From an uncultured Eubacteriales bacterium (GTDB lineage: Bacteria; Bacillota; Clostridia; Christensenellales; Borkfalkiaceae): DNA of 12,215 bases. Position 1 is the stretch's first letter; each line of letters begins with the position of its first letter. The notes beneath the pieces are model-generated. The model saw only the letters and a program-made list of their open reading frames with translations, was not told the origin of the DNA and ran no database searches. The stretch lies in contig CAJMCT010000027.1 in the NCBI GenBank assembly GCA_905211955.1, forward strand, positions 1 through 12,215. Direction: 5' to 3'. Shown here one piece after another: positions 1 to 6,934 of this stretch. A program made the translations under genes and the position numbers.

Positions 1-207
1 CAAACCGAAGTTTTGGTTATAGTTGCGGGCATTGTTAATCAATTAAAACTTGAAATCGTTTCTACTAACGGTAGGCAAGACCCCAAGTTAAAACAAGTAA
101 TAGTAGATTTTTCAATTAGAATAAACGATAAGAACCAACTTGATACTCTTATCAATAAGTTGAAGCAAGAATCAAAACTTATCGACGTATATAGGACTGC
201 ATACTGA
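1..207 (+). CDS. relA: RelA/SpoT family (p)ppGpp synthetase/hydrolase, C-terminal fragment (ACT domain)
   Basis: Only the last 68 codons are in the window. The reading frame is open from base 1 and stops at TGA 205-207. The translation reads as an ACT domain of the type that ends long RelA/SpoT proteins: a hydrophobic strand (LVIVAGIVNQL), then KLEIVSTNGRQDPK, a strand (QVIVDFSIRI), a helix with QLDTLINKLKQ, and a final strand (LIDVYRTAY). In that family the ACT domain regulates the N-terminal hydrolase and synthetase domains that set (p)ppGpp levels in the stringent response. The catalytic domains lie upstream, outside the window, so activity cannot be judged. The next gene starts 2 nt after the stop, which suggests a shared transcript. 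A rel gene followed by an MBL hydrolase and hemZ is a familiar clostridial order and supports the call. A different ACT-containing protein is possible but less likely. Confidence 0.82.
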   Translation, partial: QTEVLVIVAGIVNQLKLEIVSTNGRQDPKLKQVIVDFSIRINDKNQLDTLINKLKQESKLIDVYRTAY

Positions 208-209
208 TA

Positions 210-827
210 ATGAAACTATATTACCTAACGAGTGGACCGCTACGCGTTAATTCGTACTTTTTAGTAAACGAAAGTACAAATAGCGCAATCTTAATAGACG
301 GCGGTGAAAACTATAAACTTATTAAAGATACCGAAAAAAGACTAGGGTTTACCATAAAAGCGCTACTACTTACACACGCGCACTTTGACCACGCGGGAAA
401 CGCTTATAAATTGCAACAAGACGGGGTTAAGGTTTATATTAGCGAGATTGACGCACCAAAACTATTAAACGAACAAAACCTAAGCGGAGACTTTGGAAGA
501 AAGTTTGAAACGCTTACCGCCGACTACACTTTTTCTGGTGGAGACGTGCTTAATATCGAAGGAATAGAGATTAAGGTTTTATCAACACCAGGGCATACGG
601 ACGGCTCCGTCACGTTTATGGTTTCGGATATGCTCTTTACAGGGGACACCTTGTTTTTAGAATCGGTTGGAAGAACTGATTTTGTGACGGGAAATAGGAT
701 TGACCTTATAAATTCCATAAAGAGATTATTCTTGCTTGAAGGGGACTATAACGTATACCCTGGGCATGAAGAATTTACCACCTTATCTCACGAAAGAAAA
801 TATAACATTTTCAAAGATTATGATTAA
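210..827 (+). CDS. MBL-fold metallo-hydrolase, glyoxalase II-like
   Basis: A 205-residue metallo-beta-lactamase-fold protein, probably a cytoplasmic hydrolase of the YcbL/glyoxalase II-like group. The dinuclear zinc site is complete: THAHFDH at residues 55-61 (H56, H58, D60, H61), H129 in PGHTDGS, D146 in FTGDTLF, and H186 in YPGHEE. The family-typical GRTDF follows at 154-158. The length of about 205 residues fits the short subgroup, which lacks the C-terminal helical domain of true glyoxalase II that binds the glutathione thioester. The native substrate is therefore uncertain; thioester hydrolysis is the best family-level guess. ATG 210 follows the preceding stop by 2 nt. Only a weak AGGA lies 13 nt upstream, so translation may be coupled to the gene before it. 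The 3' end overlaps hemZ by 8 nt. No signal peptide is seen. Confidence 0.9.
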   Translation: MKLYYLTSGPLRVNSYFLVNESTNSAILIDGGENYKLIKDTEKRLGFTIKALLLTHAHFDHAGNAYKLQQDGVKVYISEIDAPKLLNEQNLSGDFGRKFETLTADYTFSGGDVLNIEGIEIKVLSTPGHTDGSVTFMVSDMLFTGDTLFLESVGRTDFVTGNRIDLINSIKRLFLLEGDYNVYPGHEEFTTLSHERKYNIFKDYD

Positions 828-2190
828 AACTGATTTAGAATTTTGCTTAAACGAACTTAACGAAGTATTAAATTTATTTGACGGATGCGAGAATATCGAT
901 ATCCGTCATATCTTTACGCAAAAAGAAGATAGACTAATTAACACAATCGTTTTAGGCGGAAAGAGTTATGCTTACGGCAACTTAGTTAAACCGTTTAAGG
1001 ATAAAATTGAAGAAAAAAGGCTTGTAAAAAGGTTTGCAAAACTCTCGCTTTATAAAGCGCTATCAGCGTATACCGGTAAAAGTTTGCCTTGGGGCGCACT
1101 TACCGGAATAAGGCCTACTAAACTTGCTTATAGCCAATTAGAAAGTGAAGGGGAGTTCAAGGACTTTTTTATTAGCACTATGAAGGTTAGTGAAGAAAAG
1201 ACTAATCTTATAGCAAGAATTTTAGAAAACCAAAAGGGGCTTTATAAAAAAGACGACGATAATAGCGACTTTTTCGTGTTCGTTCCCTTTTGCCCAAGTA
1301 GATGTAGATATTGCTCTTTTATAAGTTCGGACATTAAAAGCGCAAAAAAATACGTAGACCTTTACGTTGACACCTTGGTTAAAGAAATCAACCAAAGCAA
1401 AACGCATATCAAAAATTTAAGGAGCATATACGTAGGCGGTGGTACGCCCGTATCACTCTCTAACGAGAACTTAGATAAAATCTTATCGGCAATGGACGAT
1501 ATAAATAATGGGGTAGAGTTTACGGTAGAAGCAGGACGCCCTGACGTAATAAGTGAAGAAACCCTTTCTCTACTACTAAAACACAAAGTGACTAGAATTT
1601 GTATTAACCCCCAAACCTTTAACGACAAAACGCTTGAAAAAATCGGTAGAAATCATACCGCGAAAGACGTTATCGATAAGTTTAATCTTGCAAAGGGCAA
1701 GTTTTCTATAAATATGGACTTGATTGCAGGGCTAGACGGCGAAACGTTTGAAGACTTTAAGTACAGTTTAGATAAAGCGATAAGTTTATCGCCGGACGGA
1801 ATAACAGTACATACCCTTGCGGTAAAGCGCGGGTCGTACCTTGCCGAAGAAGAGAGAAGGCTAAACGTAGAAGAAATAGATAAAATGGTTGACTACGCGC
1901 ATAAGACCTTGCAAGATAGCGGATATAATCCTTACTACTTATATCGCCAAAAGTACATGGCAGGTTGTTTAGAAAACACCGGATACGCTAAAGCGGGTAA
2001 AGAGTGTTTGTACAATATAAACGCAATGGAAGAGATTTCAAGCACGGTAGCGTGCGGTGCAAACGCCATAAGTAAAGTGGTGACAAAATTGGGAGAAAAG
2101 ATAGAAAGATACGCATCTCCTAAAGACGTAAAGACGTATATAGAGAAAATAGATACTATTTTAAAAGAAAAAGAAAGACTTTTTAGTTAA
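820..2190 (+). CDS. hemZ: HemZ-type radical SAM protein (coproporphyrinogen III oxidase-like)
   Basis: Encodes 456 residues from ATG 820. The [4Fe-4S]/SAM motif is FCPSRCRYC, with C158, C162 and C165 in the C-x3-C-x2-C spacing. The SAM-binding GGGTP lies at about 205-209. The N-terminal block contains LPWGALTGIRPTKL, which is characteristic of HemZ and separates it from HemN and HemW. HemZ is annotated as an oxygen-independent coproporphyrinogen III dehydrogenase, but the biochemical role of clostridial HemZ proteins is less certain than that of HemN. The frame is open further upstream to an ATG at 736, but that would put about 90 nt inside the MBL gene and add residues unlike the family. ATG 820 overlaps the MBL stop by 8 nt, an arrangement typical of coupled translation, although no strong ribosome binding site precedes it. 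No heme-pathway neighbours are in the window. No clear terminator follows before the rpsO promoter. Confidence 0.9.
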   Translation: MIKTDLEFCLNELNEVLNLFDGCENIDIRHIFTQKEDRLINTIVLGGKSYAYGNLVKPFKDKIEEKRLVKRFAKLSLYKALSAYTGKSLPWGALTGIRPTKLAYSQLESEGEFKDFFISTMKVSEEKTNLIARILENQKGLYKKDDDNSDFFVFVPFCPSRCRYCSFISSDIKSAKKYVDLYVDTLVKEINQSKTHIKNLRSIYVGGGTPVSLSNENLDKILSAMDDINNGVEFTVEAGRPDVISEETLSLLLKHKVTRICINPQTFNDKTLEKIGRNHTAKDVIDKFNLAKGKFSINMDLIAGLDGETFEDFKYSLDKAISLSPDGITVHTLAVKRGSYLAEEERRLNVEEIDKMVDYAHKTLQDSGYNPYYLYRQKYMAGCLENTGYAKAGKECLYNINAMEEISSTVACGANAISKVVTKLGEKIERYASPKDVKTYIEKIDTILKEKERLFS

Positions 2191-2196
2191 AAACAG

Positions 2197-2225
2197 TTTA
2201 CAATTTACGTAAATTTTGCTATACT
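2197..2225 (+). promoter_or_regulatory. Sigma-A-type promoter of rpsO with internal palindrome
   Basis: The -35 element is TTTACA at 2197-2202 and the -10 element is TATACT at 2220-2225, with a 17-nt spacer. An extended -10 TG lies at 2217-2218. The predicted transcript start is near 2232, giving a leader of about 90 nt before rpsO. The spacer contains a perfect 14-bp palindrome, AATTTACGTAAATT, at 2202-2215. It could be an operator or a chance event in AT-rich DNA. Confidence 0.75.
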
Positions 2226-2239
2226 CTAAAGGCTTGATA

Positions 2240-2284
2240 CTCTAACAAAGTTTTGTGGGTCTCCGCCCTTAACTTTGTTAAGAG
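2240..2284 (+). promoter_or_regulatory. rpsO leader hairpin, candidate S15 autoregulatory element
   Basis: The arms at 2240-2252 and 2271-2284 form 13 base pairs with a single bulged A at about 2281. A GGG/CCC inner helix (2257-2259 with 2266-2268) closes a 6-nt loop. No T-run follows, so this is not an intrinsic terminator. It lies between the promoter and the ribosome binding site of rpsO. Ribosomal protein S15 is known to repress its own mRNA through structured leaders that differ between bacterial groups. That this hairpin binds S15 is inference from its position and strength. Confidence 0.55.
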
Positions 2285-2320
2285 CGAATTATTCCATAAT
2301 TAAATAGGAGGTAAAAGGAA

Positions 2321-2584
2321 ATGGAAAAAGCAAGAAAAAGTGAAATTATCGCAAAGTTTGGTCGTCACGAAGGTGATACTGGTAGTGCAGAAGTACAAAT
2401 CGCACTTTTAACCGAAAGAATCAATCACTTAAACCAACATCTTTCAATCAACAAACACGACAACCACTCACGTCGTGGTCTTTTGAAAATGGTTGGTGAA
2501 CGTCGTGGACTTTTGAAGTACTTGCAAGAAATCGATATCGAAAGATATAGAAAGATTATTGCAGACTTAGAATTAAGAAAATAA
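2321..2584 (+). CDS. rpsO: 30S ribosomal protein uS15
   Basis: The product is 87 residues, close to the usual 88-89 of bacterial S15. It carries the conserved blocks KFGRHEGDTGSAEVQIA, LTERINHLNQHL, HDNHSRRGLL and GERRGLLKYLQ. S15 is a primary binder of the 16S rRNA central domain and is needed early in assembly of the 30S platform. ATG 2321 is preceded by a strong AGGAGG-type site at about 2307-2312. The gene has its own promoter and leader hairpin upstream and a terminator downstream, and pnp follows as in many bacteria. It uses CGT for arginine and ATC for isoleucine more often than hemZ or murB here, as expected of a highly expressed gene. Confidence 0.98.
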   Translation: MEKARKSEIIAKFGRHEGDTGSAEVQIALLTERINHLNQHLSINKHDNHSRRGLLKMVGERRGLLKYLQEIDIERYRKIIADLELRK

Positions 2585-2594
2585 TAACTTTTGG

Positions 2595-2622
2595 GGCGGC
2601 AATACTTTTTGTCGCCTTTTTT
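2595..2622 (+). terminator. Intrinsic terminator after rpsO
   Basis: An 8-bp stem pairs GGCGGCAA (2595-2602) with TTGTCGCC (2609-2616), with one G-T wobble and a 6-nt loop. Six T residues follow at 2617-2622. It lies 11 nt after the rpsO stop. It probably ends or attenuates the rpsO transcript and so separates rpsO output from pnp. Confidence 0.88.
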
Positions 2623-2645
2623 CTGTAAAAGAAATGGTATTTTTT

Positions 2646-2669
2646 ACGCAAAAAAGGTAATTTTTGCGT
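2646..2669 (+). promoter_or_regulatory. pnp leader hairpin
   Basis: A perfect 9-bp inverted repeat pairs ACGCAAAAA (2646-2654) with TTTTTGCGT (2661-2669) around a 6-nt loop. It lies about 36 nt upstream of the pnp start and 25 nt before its ribosome binding site. No T-run follows the 3' arm, so it is not a typical terminator. It could be an mRNA processing or autoregulatory element; PNPase represses its own leader in E. coli after RNase III cleavage. I found no convincing separate pnp promoter in this gap, so whether pnp depends on readthrough from rpsO is open. Confidence 0.4.
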
Positions 2670-2705
2670 TCCGAAATAAATTAGAGTTAGAAAAAGGAGA
2701 AAGAA

Positions 2706-4805
2706 ATGACACAAAATTACAAAGAATTTAAGACTGTCATCGGTGGTAAAGAAGTTATCATTGAAACCGGAAAGTACGCTGAACAAACCAACGGCGCATG
2801 TATCGTTCGCTCGGGCGAAACTGCAGTTATGGTCACCGTTTGTATGTCGGCTTCCCCCAGAGAAGGAATGGACTTCTTTCCTTTACAAGTAGACTACGAT
2901 GAAAAAATGTATTCTATTGGCAAAATCCCCGGCGGTTTTAAAAAGAGAGAAGGTAGAGCATCAGATAAGGCAATCTTAACCAGTAGACTTATCGATAGAC
3001 CTTTAAGACCTTTATTCCCCAAGGGCTTATTTAACGACGTAGTGGTTATCGCTCAAGCATTATCGGTTGAACCTGATATTCAACCCGAACCTTTGGCAAT
3101 GATCGGATCTTCAATCGCACTTGCAATCTCTGATATTCCGTGGGCAGGTCCTACCGGTTCAGTAGTTGTAGGTATGGTTGACGGCAAGTACGTAATCAAC
3201 CCCAACTTAAAGGAAAGAGAAACTTCGGCTATTCACTTAAACCTTGCAGGTACTAAGGACGCTATCCTTATGATAGAAGCAGGCGCAAACGAAGTGACTA
3301 ACGACGAAATGGTTGGCGCTATAATGTTCGGCCACGAAGAAATCAAAAAGATTTGTACTTTCATTGAAGAAGAAATCGTTCCCGCTGTTGGCAAGCCCAA
3401 AAAGGAAATCGAACTTTACAAAATTCCCGAAGAATTAGACAACGAAGTTAGAGCATATGCTTCTGAAAAGATCGACTGGGCAATCGACACTTTCGATCGT
3501 CAAGAAAGACAAGATAGACAAGATAAGGTAGAAGCCGAAATTATCGAATATTTCAAGGCAATCTATCCCGACAATATTAGAGAAGTTAAGGACAGTATCT
3601 ACTACTTAACCAAAGAAAAAGTACGTGCTAAAATCTTTGATAAGGGTATTCGTCCTGACGGTAGAGGACTTAAAGACGTTCGTCCTATTTGGTGCGAAAG
3701 AAGTATTCTTCCCAGAGTACACGGCTCGGCAATCTTCACTCGTGGACAAACCCAAACCATGACGACTTGTACTTTGGGTATGCTTAACGAAGCGCAAAAG
3801 TTAGAAGGTCTTGACGAAGAAACCGAAAAGAGATATATGCACCAATACAACTTCCCCGGCTACTGCACGGGCGAAGCAAAGTCAATAAAGTCCCCCGGTA
3901 GACGTGAAATCGGTCACGGCGCATTAGCAGAACGTGCATTAGAACCGGTTATTCCTTCTAAAGAAGACTTCCCTTACGCAATAAGAGTTGTAAACGATAT
4001 TTTATCTTCTAACGGTTCGTCTTCAATGGCTTCTGTTTGTGGATCAACCATGGCTCTTATGGATGCAGGTGTTCCGATTAAAGCACCCGTTGCAGGCGTT
4101 GCTATGGGACTTATCAAAAATCAAGAAACTGGTGAATTTAAGGTTCTTACCGATATTCAAGGTTTAGAAGACTTCCTTGGCGATATGGACTTTAAGGTTG
4201 CAGGTACTGAAAACGGTATTACCGCTATCCAAATGGATATTAAGATTAAAGGTATATCTGAAGAAATCATGCACACCGCAATCAACCAAGCAAACGAAGG
4301 AAGACAATTTATCTTAAAGAAAATGTTAGAATGCGTTCCTGAAGTTGCACCCGAACTTTCTAAATACGCACCCAAGATTATCTCGTTTAGCATTTCACCC
4401 GATAAGATTGGCGACGTTGTTGGTAAGCAAGGTAAGGTAATCAACAAGATTATCGAAGAAACTGGCGTTAAGATTGACATCGAAGAAGACGGAACCGTAA
4501 ACATTGCAGGCGTAGGCGAAACCGCAAACATCGAAAGAGCAAAAGCAATTGTTTTATCTATTGCAAGAGATCCTGAAGTTGGCGATATGTTCATCAGCGA
4601 AGTTGTAAGAATTCTTCCCAAAACCGGAGCATTCTGCGAACTCGCACCTGGCAAAGACGGTATGATTCATATTTCTAAAATGAGCGAAAAACGTATCAAC
4701 AGTGTTGAAGAAGTTTTAAGCATCGGCGACAAGGTAAAAGTAGAAATTATCAAGATCGGCGAAAAGGGAATAGACCTTAAACTCTTAGAAAAAATCGAAG
4801 GTTAA
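2706..4805 (+). CDS. pnp: Polyribonucleotide nucleotidyltransferase (PNPase)
   Basis: The product is 699 residues, the normal size for PNPase, which degrades RNA 3'-to-5' by phosphorolysis as a trimer in the cytoplasm. Domains in order are RNase PH-like 1 (about 10-140), the all-alpha linker (about 145-230), RNase PH-like 2 (about 310-530), KH (about 555-615, GxxG loop GKQG at 573-576) and S1 (about 626-695). The catalytic block DFLGDMDFKVAG places D489, D495 and K497 at the positions of E. coli D486, D492 and K494. The substrate-binding stretch SRLIDRPLRPLFP is present. ATG 2706 follows AAGGAGA at 2694-2700. Codon use (many ATC and CCC) differs from hemZ or the solute-binding-like gene and suggests strong expression. 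A strong terminator follows. The rpsO-pnp order is conserved across bacteria. Confidence 0.98.
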   Translation: MTQNYKEFKTVIGGKEVIIETGKYAEQTNGACIVRSGETAVMVTVCMSASPREGMDFFPLQVDYDEKMYSIGKIPGGFKKREGRASDKAILTSRLIDRPLRPLFPKGLFNDVVVIAQALSVEPDIQPEPLAMIGSSIALAISDIPWAGPTGSVVVGMVDGKYVINPNLKERETSAIHLNLAGTKDAILMIEAGANEVTNDEMVGAIMFGHEEIKKICTFIEEEIVPAVGKPKKEIELYKIPEELDNEVRAYASEKIDWAIDTFDRQERQDRQDKVEAEIIEYFKAIYPDNIREVKDSIYYLTKEKVRAKIFDKGIRPDGRGLKDVRPIWCERSILPRVHGSAIFTRGQTQTMTTCTLGMLNEAQKLEGLDEETEKRYMHQYNFPGYCTGEAKSIKSPGRREIGHGALAERALEPVIPSKEDFPYAIRVVNDILSSNGSSSMASVCGSTMALMDAGVPIKAPVAGVAMGLIKNQETGEFKVLTDIQGLEDFLGDMDFKVAGTENGITAIQMDIKIKGISEEIMHTAINQANEGRQFILKKMLECVPEVAPELSKYAPKIISFSISPDKIGDVVGKQGKVINKIIEETGVKIDIEEDGTVNIAGVGETANIERAKAIVLSIARDPEVGDMFISEVVRILPKTGAFCELAPGKDGMIHISKMSEKRINSVEEVLSIGDKVKVEIIKIGEKGIDLKLLEKIEG

Positions 4806-4818
4806 TAAAACTTAAAAC

Positions 4819-4846
4819 AAAAAGCAAGGCAATCGCCTTGCTTTTT
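4819..4846 (+). terminator. Intrinsic terminator after pnp
   Basis: A perfect 12-bp stem pairs 4819-4830 with 4835-4846 around the tetraloop AATC. The GC-rich core is GCAAGGC/GCCTTGC. The 3' arm ends in five T residues and the 5' arm starts with A residues, so it could also act on the other strand. It lies 13 nt after the pnp stop. Confidence 0.93.
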
Positions 4847-4860
4847 ATGTTTCTATTTTA

Positions 4861-4889
4861 GAATAACCGTGCCTTAGTTTTCATAGTAT
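4861..4889 (+). promoter_or_regulatory. Possible sporulation-type (sigma-E-like) promoter of the ylxY homologue
   Basis: CATAGTAT at 4882-4889 resembles the -10 element of sigma-E promoters (CATA followed by a T-ending tetrad). An ATA at 4863-4865 lies 16 nt upstream, where the -35 ATA core is expected. No good sigma-A pair is visible in the same gap. The match is short and degenerate, and sporulation in this organism is not shown, so the call is weak. Confidence 0.22.
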
Positions 4890-4907
4890 GAATAGAGGTG
4901 TGGATAA

Positions 4908-5624
4908 ATGAAGAAAATAAGTAGAAAAGCGCTTAGCGTAATTTTGTCTAACGCACTTTTAGTCGTTATAATCGTATCGGTGTTCGTGGTTGGGTTCTCT
5001 TTTAATAAGGCGTATCCAATATACGGTGGAAAAAGAGAAAACGCGATTTATCGCGGAAACGTAGAAAACAAAAACGCGTCTTTAATGTTTAACTGCTACG
5101 AAGGGGCGGAAGTTGTAAGCGGAATTATAGACTTGTTAGACGAAAAAGGGGTTAAAGGCACTTTTTTCGTTGGTGGTTGTTGGGCGGACGATAACGAGAT
5201 TATCTTAAAGAAAATCGTTAAAAGTGGACACGAGATAGCAAACCACGGCTACTTTCATAAAGACCATAAAACTTTAAGTTATGAAGAAAACTATGCTGAG
5301 ATTGAAAATACGGGCAAAGTTATAGAAGGGCTTTGTGGCATATCGCCAACTCTTTTTGCACCGCCATCAGGCTCGTTTTCGGATAAAACCCTTGACAGTG
5401 CAAGCGATTTAGGTTATAAAATAATAATGTGGTCGTCAGACACGATTGATTGGCGTGACAGCGACGAAAATTTGATATATAATAGAGCAATCAAAACCGC
5501 CGAAAACGGAGAACTGATTTTAATGCACCCTAAAAAGCATACGTTGTCAGTTCTTCCTAAAATAATAGATTTTTACCTAAATAACGGGTTTAATTTAGTG
5601 ACGGTTAGCGACAATATAAAGTAA
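4908..5624 (+). CDS. ylxY: YlxY-like membrane-anchored polysaccharide deacetylase homologue, catalytic aspartates missing
   Basis: Encodes 238 residues. One hydrophobic segment at about 9-32 is a signal anchor without a lipobox, so a NodB/CE4 domain (about 57-235) should face outside. The zinc histidines H113 and H117 are present in NHGYFH, MWSSDTIDW is intact at 174-182, and the late LMHP histidine is H207. Motif 1, normally TFDDG with the catalytic base and metal aspartates, reads FNCYEG at 61-66, so both aspartates are replaced. Motif 3, normally RPPYG, is APPSG at 151-155, without the arginine. YlxY-type proteins often show such changes, so this may be a non-catalytic glycan-binding paralogue or use altered chemistry. 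Its place directly after rpsO-pnp and before an M16 peptidase matches B. subtilis rpsO-pnpA-ylxY-mlpA and supports the assignment. ATG 4908 has GAGGTG at 4895-4900. Confidence 0.82.
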   Translation: MKKISRKALSVILSNALLVVIIVSVFVVGFSFNKAYPIYGGKRENAIYRGNVENKNASLMFNCYEGAEVVSGIIDLLDEKGVKGTFFVGGCWADDNEIILKKIVKSGHEIANHGYFHKDHKTLSYEENYAEIENTGKVIEGLCGISPTLFAPPSGSFSDKTLDSASDLGYKIIMWSSDTIDWRDSDENLIYNRAIKTAENGELILMHPKKHTLSVLPKIIDFYLNNGFNLVTVSDNIK

Positions 5625-5634
5625 GGAAGATATA

Positions 5635-6876
5635 ATGGCACACTATAAGACATTTGACAACGGATTACGCTTAGTAGTAAAAAAGATTGACGGATTAATG
5701 AGCGTTTCAATCGGCGTAATCGTAAAAACGGGCAGTATTAATGAAACGGAAAGCGAAAACGGTATTTCGCACTTTATAGAACACAATTTATTTAAAGGAA
5801 CAAGTAAACGTTCGGCATTTGAAATATCTGACCATATCGATAGGATAGGTGGTCAAATAAACGCGTTTACTTCTAAAGAACTTACTTGCTACTATACTAA
5901 GTCTACTAGTGACCACGCCGAAGAAGCGTTAGAGATTTTATCGGACATTTTCTTTAATTCAATATTTGACGAAAAGGAAATGGAGAAAGAAAAGGGTGTA
6001 ATCGTTGAAGAAATCAATATGAGCGAAGACACCCCAGAAGATATATGCTTAGACCTTCTTGCCGAAAGTTATTACGGAAAAGAAGGACTAGGGAGAACTA
6101 TTTTAGGAAGTGCTAAAAACGTTAAAAGTTTTAGTAGAAAAGACGTTTTGTCGTATATGGACAAGTATTATACTGCGGACAACGTGGTAATTAGTATTGC
6201 AGGCAATATTGACGAAAAAACTGCCGAAGACCTTGTTTATAAATACTTTGCTAAGAACTTTAAGCGCTTAAAATCAGCACCGCAAGTAAAAACTAATAAG
6301 ACGTATAATAATAACTTAATAAAGACCAAAAAAATCGAGCAAGCGCACGTGGGTTTTTGCATGCCCGCACCGTCTATTAAAGACGAAAGGGTAGATGCAC
6401 TAAGTTTATCTAACCTTATTTTAGGTGGCGGAATGAGTAGTAGACTTTTCCAAAAGGTAAGGGAAGAATTGGGGCTTTGCTATACCGTGTATTCATACGT
6501 ATCCCAGTATAAAGATAGTGGCGTTATAGAAATTTACGGCGGTGTAAACACTGATTCAAGAGATTTAGCCGTTAAAGAAATAATAAACGTAGTAAACGAA
6601 TTTGGTAAAAACGGTATTACCGAAAACGAATTTTTGCGTGGCAAAGAACAAATGAAATCGGCGTTCATTATGGGGCAAGAATCGACGGCTTCTCAAATGC
6701 TTTTGTATGGCAAATATCTTCTCGTTATGGAAAAGCAGTTCGACTTTAAGGATAGGATAGAAAAAATCCAAAAACTATCTTTTGACGAAGTAAACGATTT
6801 AATTAAAGAACTTTACCGCACCGACTTTATGGCGGTTGCAACGGTTGGCCCGTCAAAAAAACGCTTAAAAATTTAA
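5635..6876 (+). CDS. ymxG: M16 family zinc metallopeptidase (processing-protease-like, MlpA/YmxG type)
   Basis: Encodes 413 residues, the usual size of single-unit M16B peptidases. The inverted zinc motif HxxEH is HFIEH at residues 46-50, followed by NLFKGT. The distal zinc ligand is E125 or E126 in VIVEEINM, about 75 residues further on, as the family requires. The C-terminal half-domain, with GGGMSSRLFQKVREELGLCY, carries the substrate-binding arginine/tyrosine pair of the family. No signal peptide is present, so it should be cytoplasmic. Members of the group degrade peptides; the B. subtilis homologue downstream of ylxY affects extracellular protease levels, but the substrate here is unknown. 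ATG 5635 lies 10 nt after the previous stop with AAGGAAG at 5623-5629, so it is probably co-transcribed with ylxY. A terminator closes the unit. Confidence 0.92.
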   Translation: MAHYKTFDNGLRLVVKKIDGLMSVSIGVIVKTGSINETESENGISHFIEHNLFKGTSKRSAFEISDHIDRIGGQINAFTSKELTCYYTKSTSDHAEEALEILSDIFFNSIFDEKEMEKEKGVIVEEINMSEDTPEDICLDLLAESYYGKEGLGRTILGSAKNVKSFSRKDVLSYMDKYYTADNVVISIAGNIDEKTAEDLVYKYFAKNFKRLKSAPQVKTNKTYNNNLIKTKKIEQAHVGFCMPAPSIKDERVDALSLSNLILGGGMSSRLFQKVREELGLCYTVYSYVSQYKDSGVIEIYGGVNTDSRDLAVKEIINVVNEFGKNGITENEFLRGKEQMKSAFIMGQESTASQMLLYGKYLLVMEKQFDFKDRIEKIQKLSFDEVNDLIKELYRTDFMAVATVGPSKKRLKI

Positions 6877-6889
6877 TCGAGTCAAATTT

Positions 6890-6920
6890 AAAAAGGACTT
6901 TTTAATAAAAGTCCTTTTTT
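6890..6920 (+). terminator. Intrinsic terminator after the M16 peptidase gene
   Basis: A perfect 13-bp stem pairs 6890-6902 with 6907-6919 around a TAAT loop. The core is AGGACTTTT/AAAAGTCCT, and T residues run through 6915-6920. It lies 14 nt after the stop codon. The A-rich 5' arm makes it potentially bidirectional. Confidence 0.92.
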
Positions 6921-6934
6921 CTATGCGCTGAGAA

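Noticed and set aside
736..819. An N-terminal extension of hemZ starting at ATG 736
   Set aside because: It would overlap the MBL gene by about 90 nt, has no ribosome binding site, and the extra 28 residues do not look like HemZ. ATG 820 gives the normal start.
2191..2230. A terminator after hemZ made from the palindrome at 2202-2215
   Set aside because: The stem is AT-only and has no loop, and only four T residues follow. A promoter with good -35/-10 spacing explains the region better.
4157..4654. A 165-codon open frame on the - strand
   Set aside because: It is antisense to the catalytic, KH and S1 regions of pnp, which are fully conserved on the + strand. It has no recognisable domain.
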